Shown: positions 41,001 to 49,477, counted from the stretch's first letter. The stretch: 64,000 nt of DNA from an uncultured Clostridia bacterium (GCA_934481345.1 CAKSPF010000003.1:62001-126000), one strand, 5' to 3'. Program-made: numbers and translations. The notes: generated from the letters alone by a model not told the origin.

Positions 41001-41530
41001 ATCGAACCGCGCACGGAAAACTGACCCGTTCCCTCGACAGTGCTTACCCTCGAATAACCCATAAATGCAAGACGGTTTATAAAATCCTCCATATTTAAGG
41101 TATCTCCGGGCTTTATTACCGTTGTGTTTTCATAAAAAATCTCCGGGCTTACGGTGTATGACATAAGCGCCGAAATCGTTGTTACGATAAACTTTGCCTC
41201 CTTTATACGGCAAAGGCTTTTTATTCTTCCGTACTCAGCCTTGCGGTCCGAGGCATCGACATCATAAAAGACGTACTCACGGGGCGGAAAATATAAAACC
41301 GCATCAAAATAAAAGAACGACAGTTCTTTGACTATCCTTCCCGCTTCGGTTTCATCGGCGCATACAACAAGGCACTGCCCCGTTGTATGACTGCCCAATG
41401 AATAAATCATATGACTTTTCTGACTGCCCGATACTCCCAATGCATGAACCGGACCCGACTGTTTCTTAATATCCGAAACAATCTCGTCAAATTCACTCAT
41501 TCCGTCAAGCAAAAATGAGAAAGCGTTCAT
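38090..41530 (-). CDS. mfd: Transcription-repair coupling factor
   Basis: 1146 residues. The UvrB-like N-terminal region, the RNA-polymerase interaction domain (about 475-540, VGDYVVHRTHGIGQYAG), the RecG-like translocase with Walker A GDVGYGKTEVA and DEEQ box LIIDEEQRFGVGH, TLSATPIPRT, and the TRCF C-terminal domain all appear in order. Mfd pushes stalled RNA polymerase off damaged template and recruits UvrA (whose gene is at the right edge of the window). It lies 7 bp after pth, the standard Firmicutes order. Confidence 0.98.
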   Translation of the reverse strand: MNAFSFLLDGMSEFDEIVSDIKKQSGPVHALGVSGSQKSHMIYSLGSHTTGQCLVVCADETEAGRIVKELSFFYFDAVLYFPPREYVFYDVDASDRKAEYGRIKSLCRIKEAKFIVTTISALMSYTVSPEIFYENTTVIKPGDTLNMEDFINRLAFMGYSRVSTVEGTGQFSVRGSIIDIFSPCADLPYRIELWGDDVDSVRLFSPKTQLSDTNAEEAVICPARELVYTKEQALNVIEKIRDMKNENLLRDIEKLSQNHYFHSADKYMPFFYDRIHTLFDYIKNDTLVIADEPKELKAKADIWVKEQGEMITSLAERGLFPKCKKPYYMEYTDFAVTLGSYMTVSVSALSHSVPELQPKRIVSFSSKTLQSYTSSMEYMIDDIVFWHKSLYRVIILLSNDAKIINLKDVLFEKGIVASVVKFGEKLPDFGEIYIMKGSLERGFEYPELKTVVVTDGEPTAKKRKKIKGGDSKDIIKSFEELSVGDYVVHRTHGIGQYAGINQLEVQGVVKDYIKLRYKGTDCLYVPVNQLNLLYKYSGSEEKAVKLNSLGGTQWQKTVTKVKESVAKLAEDMIRLYAERSSVKGHVFPEDTEWQKQFEEDFIYDETDDQLRCIKEVKSDMENGKCMDRLLCGDVGYGKTEVALRAAFKCVMDGMQVAYLVPTTILAQQHYNTFVSRMKDYCINVEMLSRFRTRKQQKEIIEKLKKGEIDVIIGTHRILQKDVNFKSLGLLIIDEEQRFGVGHKEALKEIKKNVDVLTLSATPIPRTLNMAMIGIRDLSVIASPPSDRYPVQTFVMEYNAAVVQNAIQREISRGGQVYYLFNRVDGIERAASAIQKLVPEARIASAHGKMSETQLENIMIDLIDGNIDVLVCTTIIETGLDVPNANTIIIENSDCLGLSQLYQLKGRVGRSNRLSYAYFTYREGKVLDQIAQKRLQAIREFTEFGAGFKIALRDLEIRGAGNLLGKEQHGNMNLVGYDMYCLLLERAVKELKGDEAKIKPETAVDIKISAYIPENSIEDERQRIDMYRQIAAIENDDDKLKVQSEFIDRYGDIPKSADNLMELAVIKAMAAEIYISDISQKDELVVFTIDRVVSTKAIVEIMDEYRRKMMFSSGETSYLSYKYDKDILGNIKIILQKLTKAIHDAKE

Positions 41531-41537
41531 ACAAAAC

Positions 41538-42104
41538 TCACTTTCCGTTATACAAATTCATAGCTTGCGATACTCCGCTTTTTATGATACATTCAATCGC
41601 ATCGACCGCTTTATTTGCAGTCGGCGTAAGAATTTCTATTTCCTGTTTGGAAAACTTGCCCAATACATAATCTGCAAGGTCGTAATTCTCATTTTTCGGA
41701 GCGCCCACACCCATGCGTATACGAACAAATCCGTCGCTGTTTAACTGATATATTATGGATTTAAGACCGTTGTGTCCGCCGTCGCTTCCCTTCGGGCGGA
41801 TTCGTATTCTGCCGGTTTCGAGATTTATATCATCGCATACAATTATCACATTTTCAACAGGGATTTTATAGAAATTTACAATATCCCTGATGCTTTCACC
41901 GCTCAGATTCATATATGTCTGAGGCTTTGCGATGATTACCTTTTCGCCGCATATGCTGCAATCTCCCAAAACGGCCTTATGTTTTATTTTATTAAGCTTG
42001 ATACCCAAATTATGCACAAGCAGGTCTATTGTTTCAAAACCTATATTATGCCTTGTGCCCTCGTATTTTTTGTCCGGATTTCCCAGACCGGCTACTAAAT
42101 ACAT
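41538..42104 (-). CDS. pth: Peptidyl-tRNA hydrolase
   Basis: 188 residues from ATG 42104 with AGGGAG 6 bases upstream; a longer in-frame reading runs into glmU and is rejected. MYLVAGLGNPDKKYEGTRHN has the family start with the catalytic-region His, KPQTYMNLSG and VCDDINLETGRIRIRPKGSDGGHNGLKS, quoted here as VCDDINLETGRI and GSDGGHNGLKS, contain the remaining active-site residues. It releases tRNA from peptidyl-tRNA dropped by ribosomes. Gene order glmU-pth-mfd. Confidence 0.97.
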   Translation of the reverse strand: MYLVAGLGNPDKKYEGTRHNIGFETIDLLVHNLGIKLNKIKHKAVLGDCSICGEKVIIAKPQTYMNLSGESIRDIVNFYKIPVENVIIVCDDINLETGRIRIRPKGSDGGHNGLKSIIYQLNSDGFVRIRMGVGAPKNENYDLADYVLGKFSKQEIEILTPTANKAVDAIECIIKSGVSQAMNLYNGK

Positions 42105-42114
42105 ATTTTTCTCC

Positions 42115-43500
42115 CTATTTGTTTTTCTTGTTATTCCATCCAAAGCTGCGCGCCCAGTCCTTTTTTTCTGTCTGGCGCGAACGTGCGATTGCAAGAGAAT
42201 ATTCGTCCACATCCTCGGTAATGGTAGAGCCTGCGGCAATTACGGAATTGTTTGCCACCTTAACGGGCGCTACAAGATTTGTGTTGCAGCCGAGGAAAAC
42301 GTTGTCGCCTATGACGGTGCGGTGCTTGCTTACGCCGTCATAATTTACGGTTACGGTTCCGCAGCCGAAGTTTACACCCTTGCCCACATCGCTGTCGCCC
42401 ACATATGTGAGATGCGACACTTTTGTTCCGTCACCGATTGTTGAATTTTTGATTTCCACGAAATCTCCGATCTTAACATCAGAGCCTATGACCGAATTCG
42501 GTCTTAAATATGCAAAAGGCCCTATATCGGAGTTTTCGGCAACTCTGCTGTCAGTTACCACTGAATTTATAACCTTTGTATTTTTTCCGATTTCCGAGTT
42601 TTCTATTGTTGAGGAAGGTCCTATAATGCATCCGGAGGATATTTTGGTTTTTCCTTTTAAGAACGTAGACGGATATATAACTGCGTCGGGCGCAATTTCC
42701 ACATCATCATCAATGTAAGTATTATCGGGGTCTATTACGGTAACACCGTTTAACATGTGTTTTTTCACAATCTGCGACTGTTTTATTTTCTGCGTAACGG
42801 CGAGGTTAACCCTGTCGTTTACACCGAGAATTTCCTCCGGTGTACACAGCGGCGAAGCGTCAACCTTTTTGCCCTCATTACGAAGTATCTCCAAAGTATC
42901 CGTAAGGTAATACTCATTTTGGGCATTTTTATTTGTTATTTTAGACAGTGCATGAAATAAATCCTTGCTGTCAAAGCAATACATACCTGAATTTATCTCA
43001 TTTATTTTCTTTTCCTCCTCAGAGGCGTCTTTTTGCTCAACAATTCTTATAAAACTGCCGTTTTCATCACGGACTATTCTTCCGTATCCGAACGGATTAT
43101 CCAAAATTGCGGTAATTCCCGTAACGCTGTTTTCGTTTTCTTCATGATATTTTACGGCGCGGAGTACCGTTTCCTCCGTTATAAGCGGAGTATCGCCGCT
43201 GAGTATTACAACGGTTCCGTCATAATCTTTAAAAAATTCCTCCGTCATCATAACGGCGTGGCCCGTTCCGAGACGAACCTCCTGGTAAGCATACAGCTTA
43301 TCCTCGCCCATAGCTGCGATTACATCTTCTTTTTTGTGTCCCACTACGAGCACGGTTTTCTCGCTGCCCGCCTTCTGAGCCGCCTCATATACCCACTGTA
43401 CAAGCGGCTTTGAGCATATTTCATGTAAAACCTTGCATTTATCGGATTTCATTCTTGTGCCCATTCCTGCGGCAAGAATTATTGTTGAAAAACCATTCAT
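42115..43500 (-). CDS. glmU: Bifunctional GlcNAc-1-P uridyltransferase / glucosamine-1-P acetyltransferase
   Basis: 461 residues from ATG 43500, with GGAGG 6 bases upstream. The N-terminal pyrophosphorylase has ILAAGMGTRMKSD, QEVRLGTGHAVM and VILSGDTPLI; the C-terminal left-handed beta-helix has hexapeptide repeats from about 250 on, with GDFVEIKNSTIG and LTYVGDSDVG. It makes UDP-GlcNAc for peptidoglycan and teichoic acids. In Bacillus prs lies between glmU and pth; here pth follows after 10 bp. Confidence 0.97.
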   Translation of the reverse strand: MNGFSTIILAAGMGTRMKSDKCKVLHEICSKPLVQWVYEAAQKAGSEKTVLVVGHKKEDVIAAMGEDKLYAYQEVRLGTGHAVMMTEEFFKDYDGTVVILSGDTPLITEETVLRAVKYHEENENSVTGITAILDNPFGYGRIVRDENGSFIRIVEQKDASEEEKKINEINSGMYCFDSKDLFHALSKITNKNAQNEYYLTDTLEILRNEGKKVDASPLCTPEEILGVNDRVNLAVTQKIKQSQIVKKHMLNGVTVIDPDNTYIDDDVEIAPDAVIYPSTFLKGKTKISSGCIIGPSSTIENSEIGKNTKVINSVVTDSRVAENSDIGPFAYLRPNSVIGSDVKIGDFVEIKNSTIGDGTKVSHLTYVGDSDVGKGVNFGCGTVTVNYDGVSKHRTVIGDNVFLGCNTNLVAPVKVANNSVIAAGSTITEDVDEYSLAIARSRQTEKKDWARSFGWNNKKNK

Positions 43501-43536
43501 ATATTTTTCCTCCATATACATAATAACTCATTATAT

Positions 43537-43565
43537 ATTGTATTTCTTTTTGAGAAATATTTCAA
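43537..43565 (-). promoter_or_regulatory. Sigma-A-type promoter for glmU-pth-mfd
   Basis: On the minus strand TTGAAA (43565-43560), a 17-bp spacer and TACAAT (43542-43537). Confidence 0.65.
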
Positions 43566-43628
43566 GTACTTTTACACATTTTGCCAAAATATTTATCCGG
43601 TTATTTGAACTTTTGACATTTAATGACA

Positions 43629-43658
43629 GTATATCAAAAATAACCTAAGGGGAAAATT
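43629..43658 (+). promoter_or_regulatory. Sigma-F-type promoter for sigG
   Basis: GTATA (43629-43633), a 15-bp spacer and GGGGAAAATT (43649-43658). Both boxes fit the Bacillus sigma-F pattern (GYWTA and GGnnAnAnTn); sigG (spoIIIG) is a known sigma-F target. Confidence 0.6.
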
Positions 43659-43697
43659 TAATTAGTACAAAAGTAATTGACAAAGGAGCCGTGCTTT

Positions 43698-44465
43698 ATG
43701 AACAAGGTAGAAATCTGCGGAGTAAACACTTCCCGACTGCCCACACTGACCAGAGCAGAAAAGGATGAGCTTTTTGTAAAAATAAAACAGGGCGATACAG
43801 ACGCCCGCGAGAAATTTGTTCAGGGGAACCTCAGACTGGTACTCAGCGTAATACAGCGGTTCAACAACCGCGGCGAAAACGTGGACGATTTGTTTCAGGT
43901 AGGCTGCATAGGACTTATAAAAGCCATAGACAACTTTGACCTCAGTCAGAACGTTCAGTTTTCCACATATGCAGTACCCATGATAATAGGCGAAATACGA
44001 AGGTATCTGAGGGATAACAATTCCATAAGGGTAAGCCGTTCTCTGCGTGACATTGCATACAAGGCGCTTCAGGCAAAGGAACGCCTTACGATAAAAAATG
44101 AAAAGGAGCCGACCGTAAATGATATTGCAAAGGAGCTTAATCTGCCCAAGGAGGATGTGGTATTTGCCCTTGATTCCATACAAGACCCCGTGTCGCTCTA
44201 CGAACCTGTATATAACGACGGGGCGGACGCTATATATGTGATGGATCAGGTGAGCGATGACAAAAACACCGACGATAACTGGCTTGAAGAAATATCTTTA
44301 AAGGAGGCTCTTAAAAAACTGAATATGCGCGAAAAGCATATTCTTGATTTGCGTTTTTTCAAGGGAAGAACACAAATGGAGGTAGCGTCGGAGCTCGGTA
44401 TAAGTCAGGCGCAGGTTTCAAGGCTCGAAAAAAGCGCGCTCAAGCATATGCGTAAATTCATATAA
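43698..44465 (+). CDS. sigG: RNA polymerase sporulation sigma factor sigma-G
   Basis: 255 residues from ATG 43698, with AAAGGAG 9 bases upstream. The N-terminal MNKVEICGVNTSRLPTL is characteristic of sigma-G. Region 2 has LVLSVIQRFNNRGENVDDLF and NVQFSTYAVPMIIGEIRRYL, quoted in two pieces, and region 4 ends with GRTQMEVASELGISQAQVSR. Sigma-G directs late forespore genes after engulfment. In Bacillus it follows spoIIGA-sigE; here it stands alone, divergent from glmU, behind a sigma-F-like promoter. Confidence 0.97.
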   Translation: MNKVEICGVNTSRLPTLTRAEKDELFVKIKQGDTDAREKFVQGNLRLVLSVIQRFNNRGENVDDLFQVGCIGLIKAIDNFDLSQNVQFSTYAVPMIIGEIRRYLRDNNSIRVSRSLRDIAYKALQAKERLTIKNEKEPTVNDIAKELNLPKEDVVFALDSIQDPVSLYEPVYNDGADAIYVMDQVSDDKNTDDNWLEEISLKEALKKLNMREKHILDLRFFKGRTQMEVASELGISQAQVSRLEKSALKHMRKFI

Positions 44466-44491
44466 ATTCACAGCAGTTCCGCTTTTGATAT

Positions 44492-44530
44492 GCACCCCAA
44501 AAGTCAGACACTTTTGGAGGTGCTTTTTTT
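44492..44530 (+). terminator. Rho-independent terminator after sigG
   Basis: GCACC and CCAAAAGT pair with ACTTTTGG and GGTGC around a 5-nt loop, then seven T's. Confidence 0.88.
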
Positions 44531-44593
44531 ATCATAAATATATTGAAAAAATCATATTTTATAAAGCACAGCAATTCATTTTTTGGAAAATAC

Positions 44594-44622
44594 TTGCAAT
44601 TTTTGTCTATATATGTTATGAT
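44594..44622 (+). promoter_or_regulatory. Sigma-A-type promoter for the zinc-ribbon/SGNH-VWA operon
   Basis: TTGCAA (44594-44599), a 17-bp spacer and TATGAT (44617-44622). Confidence 0.6.
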
Positions 44623-44668
44623 ATTTTAGTAATAATTACACAATTATTTATTCAAGAAGAAAACTCAA

Positions 44669-44718
44669 ACCGCATGAATACCTTGTTATACTGAGCTATA
44701 TTCATGCGGTGATTTTTT
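44669..44718 (+). terminator. Terminator-like hairpin in the 5' leader (candidate attenuator)
   Basis: ACCGCATGAATA (44669-44680) pairs with TATTCATGCGGT (44699-44710), followed by seven T's and then the ribosome site of the next gene. The left arm contains the ATG of a six-codon frame (44674-44694, MNTLLY). A terminator between promoter and gene suggests conditional read-through. Confidence 0.6.
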
Positions 44719-44733
44719 TACAGGAGGCTATAT

Positions 44734-45597
44734 ATGGAAAAGTTTTGCAGCAAATGCGGAAAAAAGCTTGATAAAAAAACCGGCAAATGTCCGAACTGTG
44801 ACAAAGAAACAATAACCCCCGGTGAAGCAGGTAAAAAAACTTCATCAAAAAAAGGAAAAAAGAAAGCTAAAAAGATTGTTATAACGGCAATTGTTATGCT
44901 CACTGCAATAACAGTAATATTCGGAGAAGTCTGTTTTTTGGTATACAGCGGCAGACTTGATATACCGTATATAAATAATATATTTGTTGCTGTCGGCCTT
45001 AAAGACGAAAACTCAACGGCAGTTCTCCGAAAAGACGAAAAGAATAACAGCAAAAACAAAAAAGACGATGAAAATATTGACCTTGGCAGCAACTACGAGG
45101 TTCCGGCATTTGACGCAGAAAAGTATTTCAGCGAAAACACCAAATTAGAATCTGCCGACAGCGCAAAGTCATCTCAGAAGGCAAGCACCGAGAGCGAAGC
45201 ATACAACCGTTTCGGAGAAAGAGGATTTGACCAAAGCCCGATAACATATGAATACACCATGGAGGGCGAATACTCCGACGCTCAGGAAATCTCCCTGTAC
45301 TCATCTGACAGACATCCTATGTATCAGACATTCTACACGGCAGCAAACGGAAATGTATGGATGATTATGGAGGTGAACGGCGATTTTTTTGCAAGCCCGA
45401 TTTCATACAATTTTAACAGCAAGGCACAAAAACAGGTGATTATTTCCGAAACAAACACTGTAACAAGCTACGACAGCGCAACGAATAAATTCTATGTGAA
45501 TATTCCCGACAAAGCAAAAACCGCCGTTAAAACAGTGAAAAGAATTGATGCGGAAACTATCGAAAATCTGACCGATGAGGAGATTGACAAGCTATGA
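44734..45597 (+). CDS. Zinc-ribbon membrane protein of unknown function
   Basis: 287 residues with CAGGAGG upstream. An N-terminal zinc ribbon (Cys5, Cys8, Cys19, Cys22) is followed by a Lys-rich stretch, one membrane helix (about 47-70) and an extracellular part of about 215 residues. The first 70 extracellular residues are charged and probably disordered; the rest (ITYEYTMEGEYSDAQEISLY, WMIMEVNGDFFASPISYNF) looks beta-rich. No named family is recognised for that part. Its stop overlaps the start of the SGNH-VWA gene (ATGA), so the two are translationally coupled and may work together at the surface. Confidence 0.75.
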   Translation: MEKFCSKCGKKLDKKTGKCPNCDKETITPGEAGKKTSSKKGKKKAKKIVITAIVMLTAITVIFGEVCFLVYSGRLDIPYINNIFVAVGLKDENSTAVLRKDEKNNSKNKKDDENIDLGSNYEVPAFDAEKYFSENTKLESADSAKSSQKASTESEAYNRFGERGFDQSPITYEYTMEGEYSDAQEISLYSSDRHPMYQTFYTAANGNVWMIMEVNGDFFASPISYNFNSKAQKQVIISETNTVTSYDSATNKFYVNIPDKAKTAVKTVKRIDAETIENLTDEEIDKL

Positions 45598-47765
45598 GGA
45601 ATGTTGATAATAAAATTACTGTAAAAACAAGGGTTGCAAGCTTATTTATCTGCTTAATCCTGACGGTTATTGCGGCTGTTCCCGTTTGCGCTCCGGATGT
45701 ATCGGCAAAGCCTTCTTCATCCGAAAGCAACAAAAGCAGAATAATTGTATCTCTCGGCGATTCATATTCTTCGGGCGAGGGAATCCCCCCTTTTTACGGG
45801 CAGGACGCTCCGCTTGACGAAAAAGTCAAAAACCCGGACTGGCTTGCTCACCGTTCCGAAAAGAGCTGGGGCGGAAGGCTGAAGCTCAAAGGAGTTACGG
45901 GTACAATGGCGGACAACCGCGGAAAAAACTGGTTTTTTGCTGCCTCCTCCGGTGCTACCACATATCATTTAAATAATACACAGGTTAAAGATTTGGAAAT
46001 CAAAGATGCCCCTTCTTCCGCAAGCATTGAAAGACAGCTTGATATTTTCAAAAACATGGGCGGCAAAAAAGCAGAATATGTTACAATCTCCATAGGCGGA
46101 AATGACGCGCAGTTTTCGGAGGTTGTAACCACAGCAGTTATTCCGCACCCGATTAACCCCGGTTCTTTGAATGACAAATTAGCGGCTGTATGGAATGAAT
46201 TTTACTACGGCACCGATAATAACAAAAGCATCAGAGAAAGGCTCAAAGACGCATATTACGATATTCAAAGCGAGGCAGGAATCCAGGCTAAAATAATTGT
46301 CGCAGGTTATCCGAAGCTGATTACACCAAACGGCAAAATACCGTTTTTCAGCAGCGATGACGCCGCACTTATAAACGACTCCGTAAGCCGGTTTAATGAC
46401 GAAATCGAATCCGTTGTCAAAACCTGCAAAGCAAAGGGAATGAAAATATGCTTTGCCTCTGTCGAAGAAGCGTTTGACGGACACGAAGCGTATTCCGAAA
46501 ATCCATACATAAAAGAGATATGTTTCCGTCAGGCTCAGGATTTAAAAGGTCCGGTAAGTGCATATTCCATGCACCCCAACGACAATGGCGCTCAGATTTA
46601 TGCGGACTGCGTGCAGGCAAAAATAGACGAAATAGAGTCAGACGGCGGCAAAACCGAGTGGCCCGAAATGACAAGCTCGGACGAACGCGATATTGCACTT
46701 GTTTTGGACGTTTCCGGAAGTATGTCGGGAACACCCATGGTTGAAACCAGAAAAGCGTCCGATAAATTTATAAATACGATTTTGAAGGAAGACGCAAGTA
46801 TCGGCATAGTAACATATGACAGCAGCTCAATGTGTCTTTCCGACTTTTGCATGAACGAGGGCTATCTCAGCAATATAGTACAAAATATCAATTCCGGCGG
46901 CGGAACAAACATGGAAGCCGGACTTGATGAGGCTTATTCTATGCTCAAAAGCAGCAATGCCAAAAAGAAAATCATCGTTCTGATGAGTGACGGCGAACCG
47001 AACGAGGGAAAAGTCGGAGAAGAGCTTATTAATTATGCGAAAAAGATTAAAAACGACGATGTATACATCTACACTCTCGGATTTTTCAACAGTGTAAGCG
47101 ACAAGACGGGTCCGCAGTCGCTTTTGGAAAGCATTTCAAGCGACGGATGCCACTTTGAGGTTGAAAATGCCGACGATCTGGTATTTTTCTTCGGAGATAT
47201 TGCCGACCAGATTAACGGTCAGAAATACATATATGTACGCATAGCCTGCCCGGTTGATGTATCCGTTAAATACAAAGGAGAAACTCTGTGCTCCGCAGAG
47301 GACGGCCTTAATACGAGGACTGCATTCGGCTCTCTTACATTTGAGGATAACAAAAAGAAATCCGGCGAAAGCAGCGATAACAGAGTAAAAATACTGCGGC
47401 TGAAAGAAGGCGCGGATTATGATATTAAAATCGAGGGCAACGGGGGCGGATACATGGACTATACTATCGGTTTTATGGATAAGTCGGGCGAATACAGCGA
47501 CTTGCGCGAATTCAGCAATATTGAGATTAACAGACGGACGGTAATCGATACTGTTGCAAAAACGTCCGATTCTACAATTCTTAACGTAGACCAAGACGGT
47601 GACGGCAAGTATGACTTAAAGTATAAAGCCGGCAAAAACGGCATGGGCAGGCTTGTTGACAACACATATATTATTTACATTGTCATAGGATGTGCCGCCT
47701 TTATCGTTATACTTACGGTATTTATTATTATAAAAAAATCTGTCAAAAGCAAAAGAAATGCTTAA
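45594..47765 (+). CDS. Membrane-anchored SGNH hydrolase fused to a von Willebrand factor A domain
   Basis: 723 residues. After a signal peptide (about 12-38) comes an SGNH/GDSL esterase domain (about 48-350): block I SLGDSYSSGEG (Ser57), SIGGND (about 167-171) and MHPND (His327). A VWA domain follows (about 366-545) with an intact MIDAS (Asp372 in LVLDVSGSMSG) and IIVLMSDGEPNEG. About 140 residues of unrecognised sequence lead to a C-terminal membrane helix (about 689-713) and a basic tail, so the enzyme is tethered with its domains outside. It may remove acyl or acetyl groups from a cell-wall or dietary glycan; the VWA domain probably binds a partner protein. This fusion is unusual. Confidence 0.88.
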   Translation: MRNVDNKITVKTRVASLFICLILTVIAAVPVCAPDVSAKPSSSESNKSRIIVSLGDSYSSGEGIPPFYGQDAPLDEKVKNPDWLAHRSEKSWGGRLKLKGVTGTMADNRGKNWFFAASSGATTYHLNNTQVKDLEIKDAPSSASIERQLDIFKNMGGKKAEYVTISIGGNDAQFSEVVTTAVIPHPINPGSLNDKLAAVWNEFYYGTDNNKSIRERLKDAYYDIQSEAGIQAKIIVAGYPKLITPNGKIPFFSSDDAALINDSVSRFNDEIESVVKTCKAKGMKICFASVEEAFDGHEAYSENPYIKEICFRQAQDLKGPVSAYSMHPNDNGAQIYADCVQAKIDEIESDGGKTEWPEMTSSDERDIALVLDVSGSMSGTPMVETRKASDKFINTILKEDASIGIVTYDSSSMCLSDFCMNEGYLSNIVQNINSGGGTNMEAGLDEAYSMLKSSNAKKKIIVLMSDGEPNEGKVGEELINYAKKIKNDDVYIYTLGFFNSVSDKTGPQSLLESISSDGCHFEVENADDLVFFFGDIADQINGQKYIYVRIACPVDVSVKYKGETLCSAEDGLNTRTAFGSLTFEDNKKKSGESSDNRVKILRLKEGADYDIKIEGNGGGYMDYTIGFMDKSGEYSDLREFSNIEINRRTVIDTVAKTSDSTILNVDQDGDGKYDLKYKAGKNGMGRLVDNTYIIYIVIGCAAFIVILTVFIIIKKSVKSKRNA

Positions 47766-47773
47766 TAATTAAA

Positions 47774-47809
47774 AACGGCTGATGTACCGATTAGGGTATA
47801 TCAGCCGTT
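47774..47809 (-). terminator. Terminator between convergent genes
   Basis: AACGGCTGAT pairs with ATCAGCCGTT (10 bp, extended by TA/TA). On the minus strand a run of T's follows, so it mainly serves the SLH-PstS gene. Confidence 0.8.
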
Positions 47810-47818
47810 ACTGTTAAA

Positions 47819-49477
47819 TTAATTTTTCTCCGTCATAACGCCAAGTCCGCTTGCGCTTACCAGTTCATCTCCGAAATCAGACTTCAGCAATTCAATAAAT
47901 TTATCTACTTTTGGATTTTCTTCATCACGCACAACCGCATAATAATTCGTGGTGTACGGATATTTTCCGCTTCCGATGCTTTCTTCCGTCGGCTCAACTC
48001 CGTCTATTGACAAAAGCTTCAAGTCTGTAGGCCCGAGAACCATTTGAGCTGTCTGATAGTAAAAATACAAACTGTAGCCCATTGCAATACTGTCGGTATG
48101 CGTACGGTTATATCCGTCAACATCAGTCAGAATACTTGCCATTATATACGAGGTACGCTCTTTTGATATGTCCTCGCTTATGCTCTTGCCGTCAAGAATG
48201 AATTTTTCCATCTGTGCATGGCTTCCGCTGTCATTATTGCGGCAGTATGCCGCAAGACCGATATCGTCGCCGCCGATTTCTTTCCAGTTTGTAATGCCGT
48301 TGTCAATATATATCTTTTTTATCTGCTCGGTGGATATATCGGTCGCTTTGTTATCCTTATCGGTAAAGAACACCAGAGCCTCGTTTGCTATCGGCACATA
48401 TTTGAGCTTTACTCCCTTTTCCTCGGCATACTTTGTTATCTCGTCGCTCGGATCGGGAACGAAAATCATTTCAACCTCGCCGTCTATCAGACGCTTGTAT
48501 GAATTCGACGTTTTTGAATGTGCCTTTGGCATTGAGTCGAGATTTTCGCAGTTCAGATAATATGCATAGTAGATATTCTGCGTTATTGCATAGGTAGAGG
48601 TTGAACCGTCCAGAACGGGTATTTCTGCCTGCGGTGCGGTATCTTTCAGAATTGCCGGTGCATTTCCTCTGAAAAAGTCGCGGATTATATAATACATAAA
48701 CGACGCACATTCATAGCGTGTAACCGCCTTCTGCGGATAAAGCTTATATACATCTTTGCTGAAATCCACGGGATCTGTGCTTTCATCATCATATATAAGC
48801 ATATAATTGTTTGATTTAAGGTCATTATACGCTTTTTTTGCAAAGTCGGAAACAGACTCCAAATCCTTGAACGCATCGCTGAACTCCGCCTCGCCGTTAT
48901 CCTTTATGCAGTTCATTTCACAAAGCATACGGTATGTCATTGCCGTAAGCTGTTCACGGGTTACGTTCTGCTGCGGATTGAACAGCTCGTCCTCCTTAAA
49001 TACGCCCTTTTTGCAAAGCGCCGTTATGTACGGAGTAAACCATTCATTTTCGGGTGTATCCGCAAAAACCGGTTTATCGTCCGTCGGCTTTACGGAAAAC
49101 ATTCTTGAAAATATCGCCGCCATCTCCGCTCTTGTAAGCTCAGCGTCGGGTGCAAAAGTTCCGTCGTCGTTGCCGAGCAGAACTCCCCTTGCCGAAAGCT
49201 CTCTTAAATATAGGTCGTGTTCATAGAAATCACTGAATGTTTTCGGTGTAACCTTCACCGCCTTGATTTCCCTGTCGCCTTCGGTATACGCATAGGTATA
49301 GCCGTCATACGGTCCTTCCGAGAGCGGAATTATCTCCCCGGTGTCCGCATATGCCGCAACGGTCGTTTGTTCACCACCCCAGTTGTACGGCTCGTCCGCC
49401 TTGAGGTATACCACATTTGCAGACGCCGCAGAAGTCAAAAATGCCATTGCCGTTAAAAATGCTGCTGCCTTTTTCAT
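47819..49477 (-). CDS. Surface protein with SLH repeats fused to a PstS-like phosphate-binding domain
   Basis: 552 residues with a signal peptide (cleavage near 20). Three S-layer-homology repeats fill about 80-275 (LYLRELSARGVLLGNDDGTF, TRAEMAAIFSRMF, FTPYITALCKKGVF, TREQLTAMTYRML and a third weaker copy with TRYECASFMYYII). The C-terminal half (about 295-550) resembles PstS: YAITQNIYYAYY, EALVFFTDKDNKATDIS, QIKKIYIDNGITNWKEIGG, RNNDSGSHAQMEKFIL and YYAVVRDEENPKVDKFI. It would be held on the cell wall rather than by a lipid. No pst permease genes are nearby. It follows the DUF421 gene by 14 bp. Confidence 0.88.
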   Translation of the reverse strand: MKKAAAFLTAMAFLTSAASANVVYLKADEPYNWGGEQTTVAAYADTGEIIPLSEGPYDGYTYAYTEGDREIKAVKVTPKTFSDFYEHDLYLRELSARGVLLGNDDGTFAPDAELTRAEMAAIFSRMFSVKPTDDKPVFADTPENEWFTPYITALCKKGVFKEDELFNPQQNVTREQLTAMTYRMLCEMNCIKDNGEAEFSDAFKDLESVSDFAKKAYNDLKSNNYMLIYDDESTDPVDFSKDVYKLYPQKAVTRYECASFMYYIIRDFFRGNAPAILKDTAPQAEIPVLDGSTSTYAITQNIYYAYYLNCENLDSMPKAHSKTSNSYKRLIDGEVEMIFVPDPSDEITKYAEEKGVKLKYVPIANEALVFFTDKDNKATDISTEQIKKIYIDNGITNWKEIGGDDIGLAAYCRNNDSGSHAQMEKFILDGKSISEDISKERTSYIMASILTDVDGYNRTHTDSIAMGYSLYFYYQTAQMVLGPTDLKLLSIDGVEPTEESIGSGKYPYTTNYYAVVRDEENPKVDKFIELLKSDFGDELVSASGLGVMTEKN

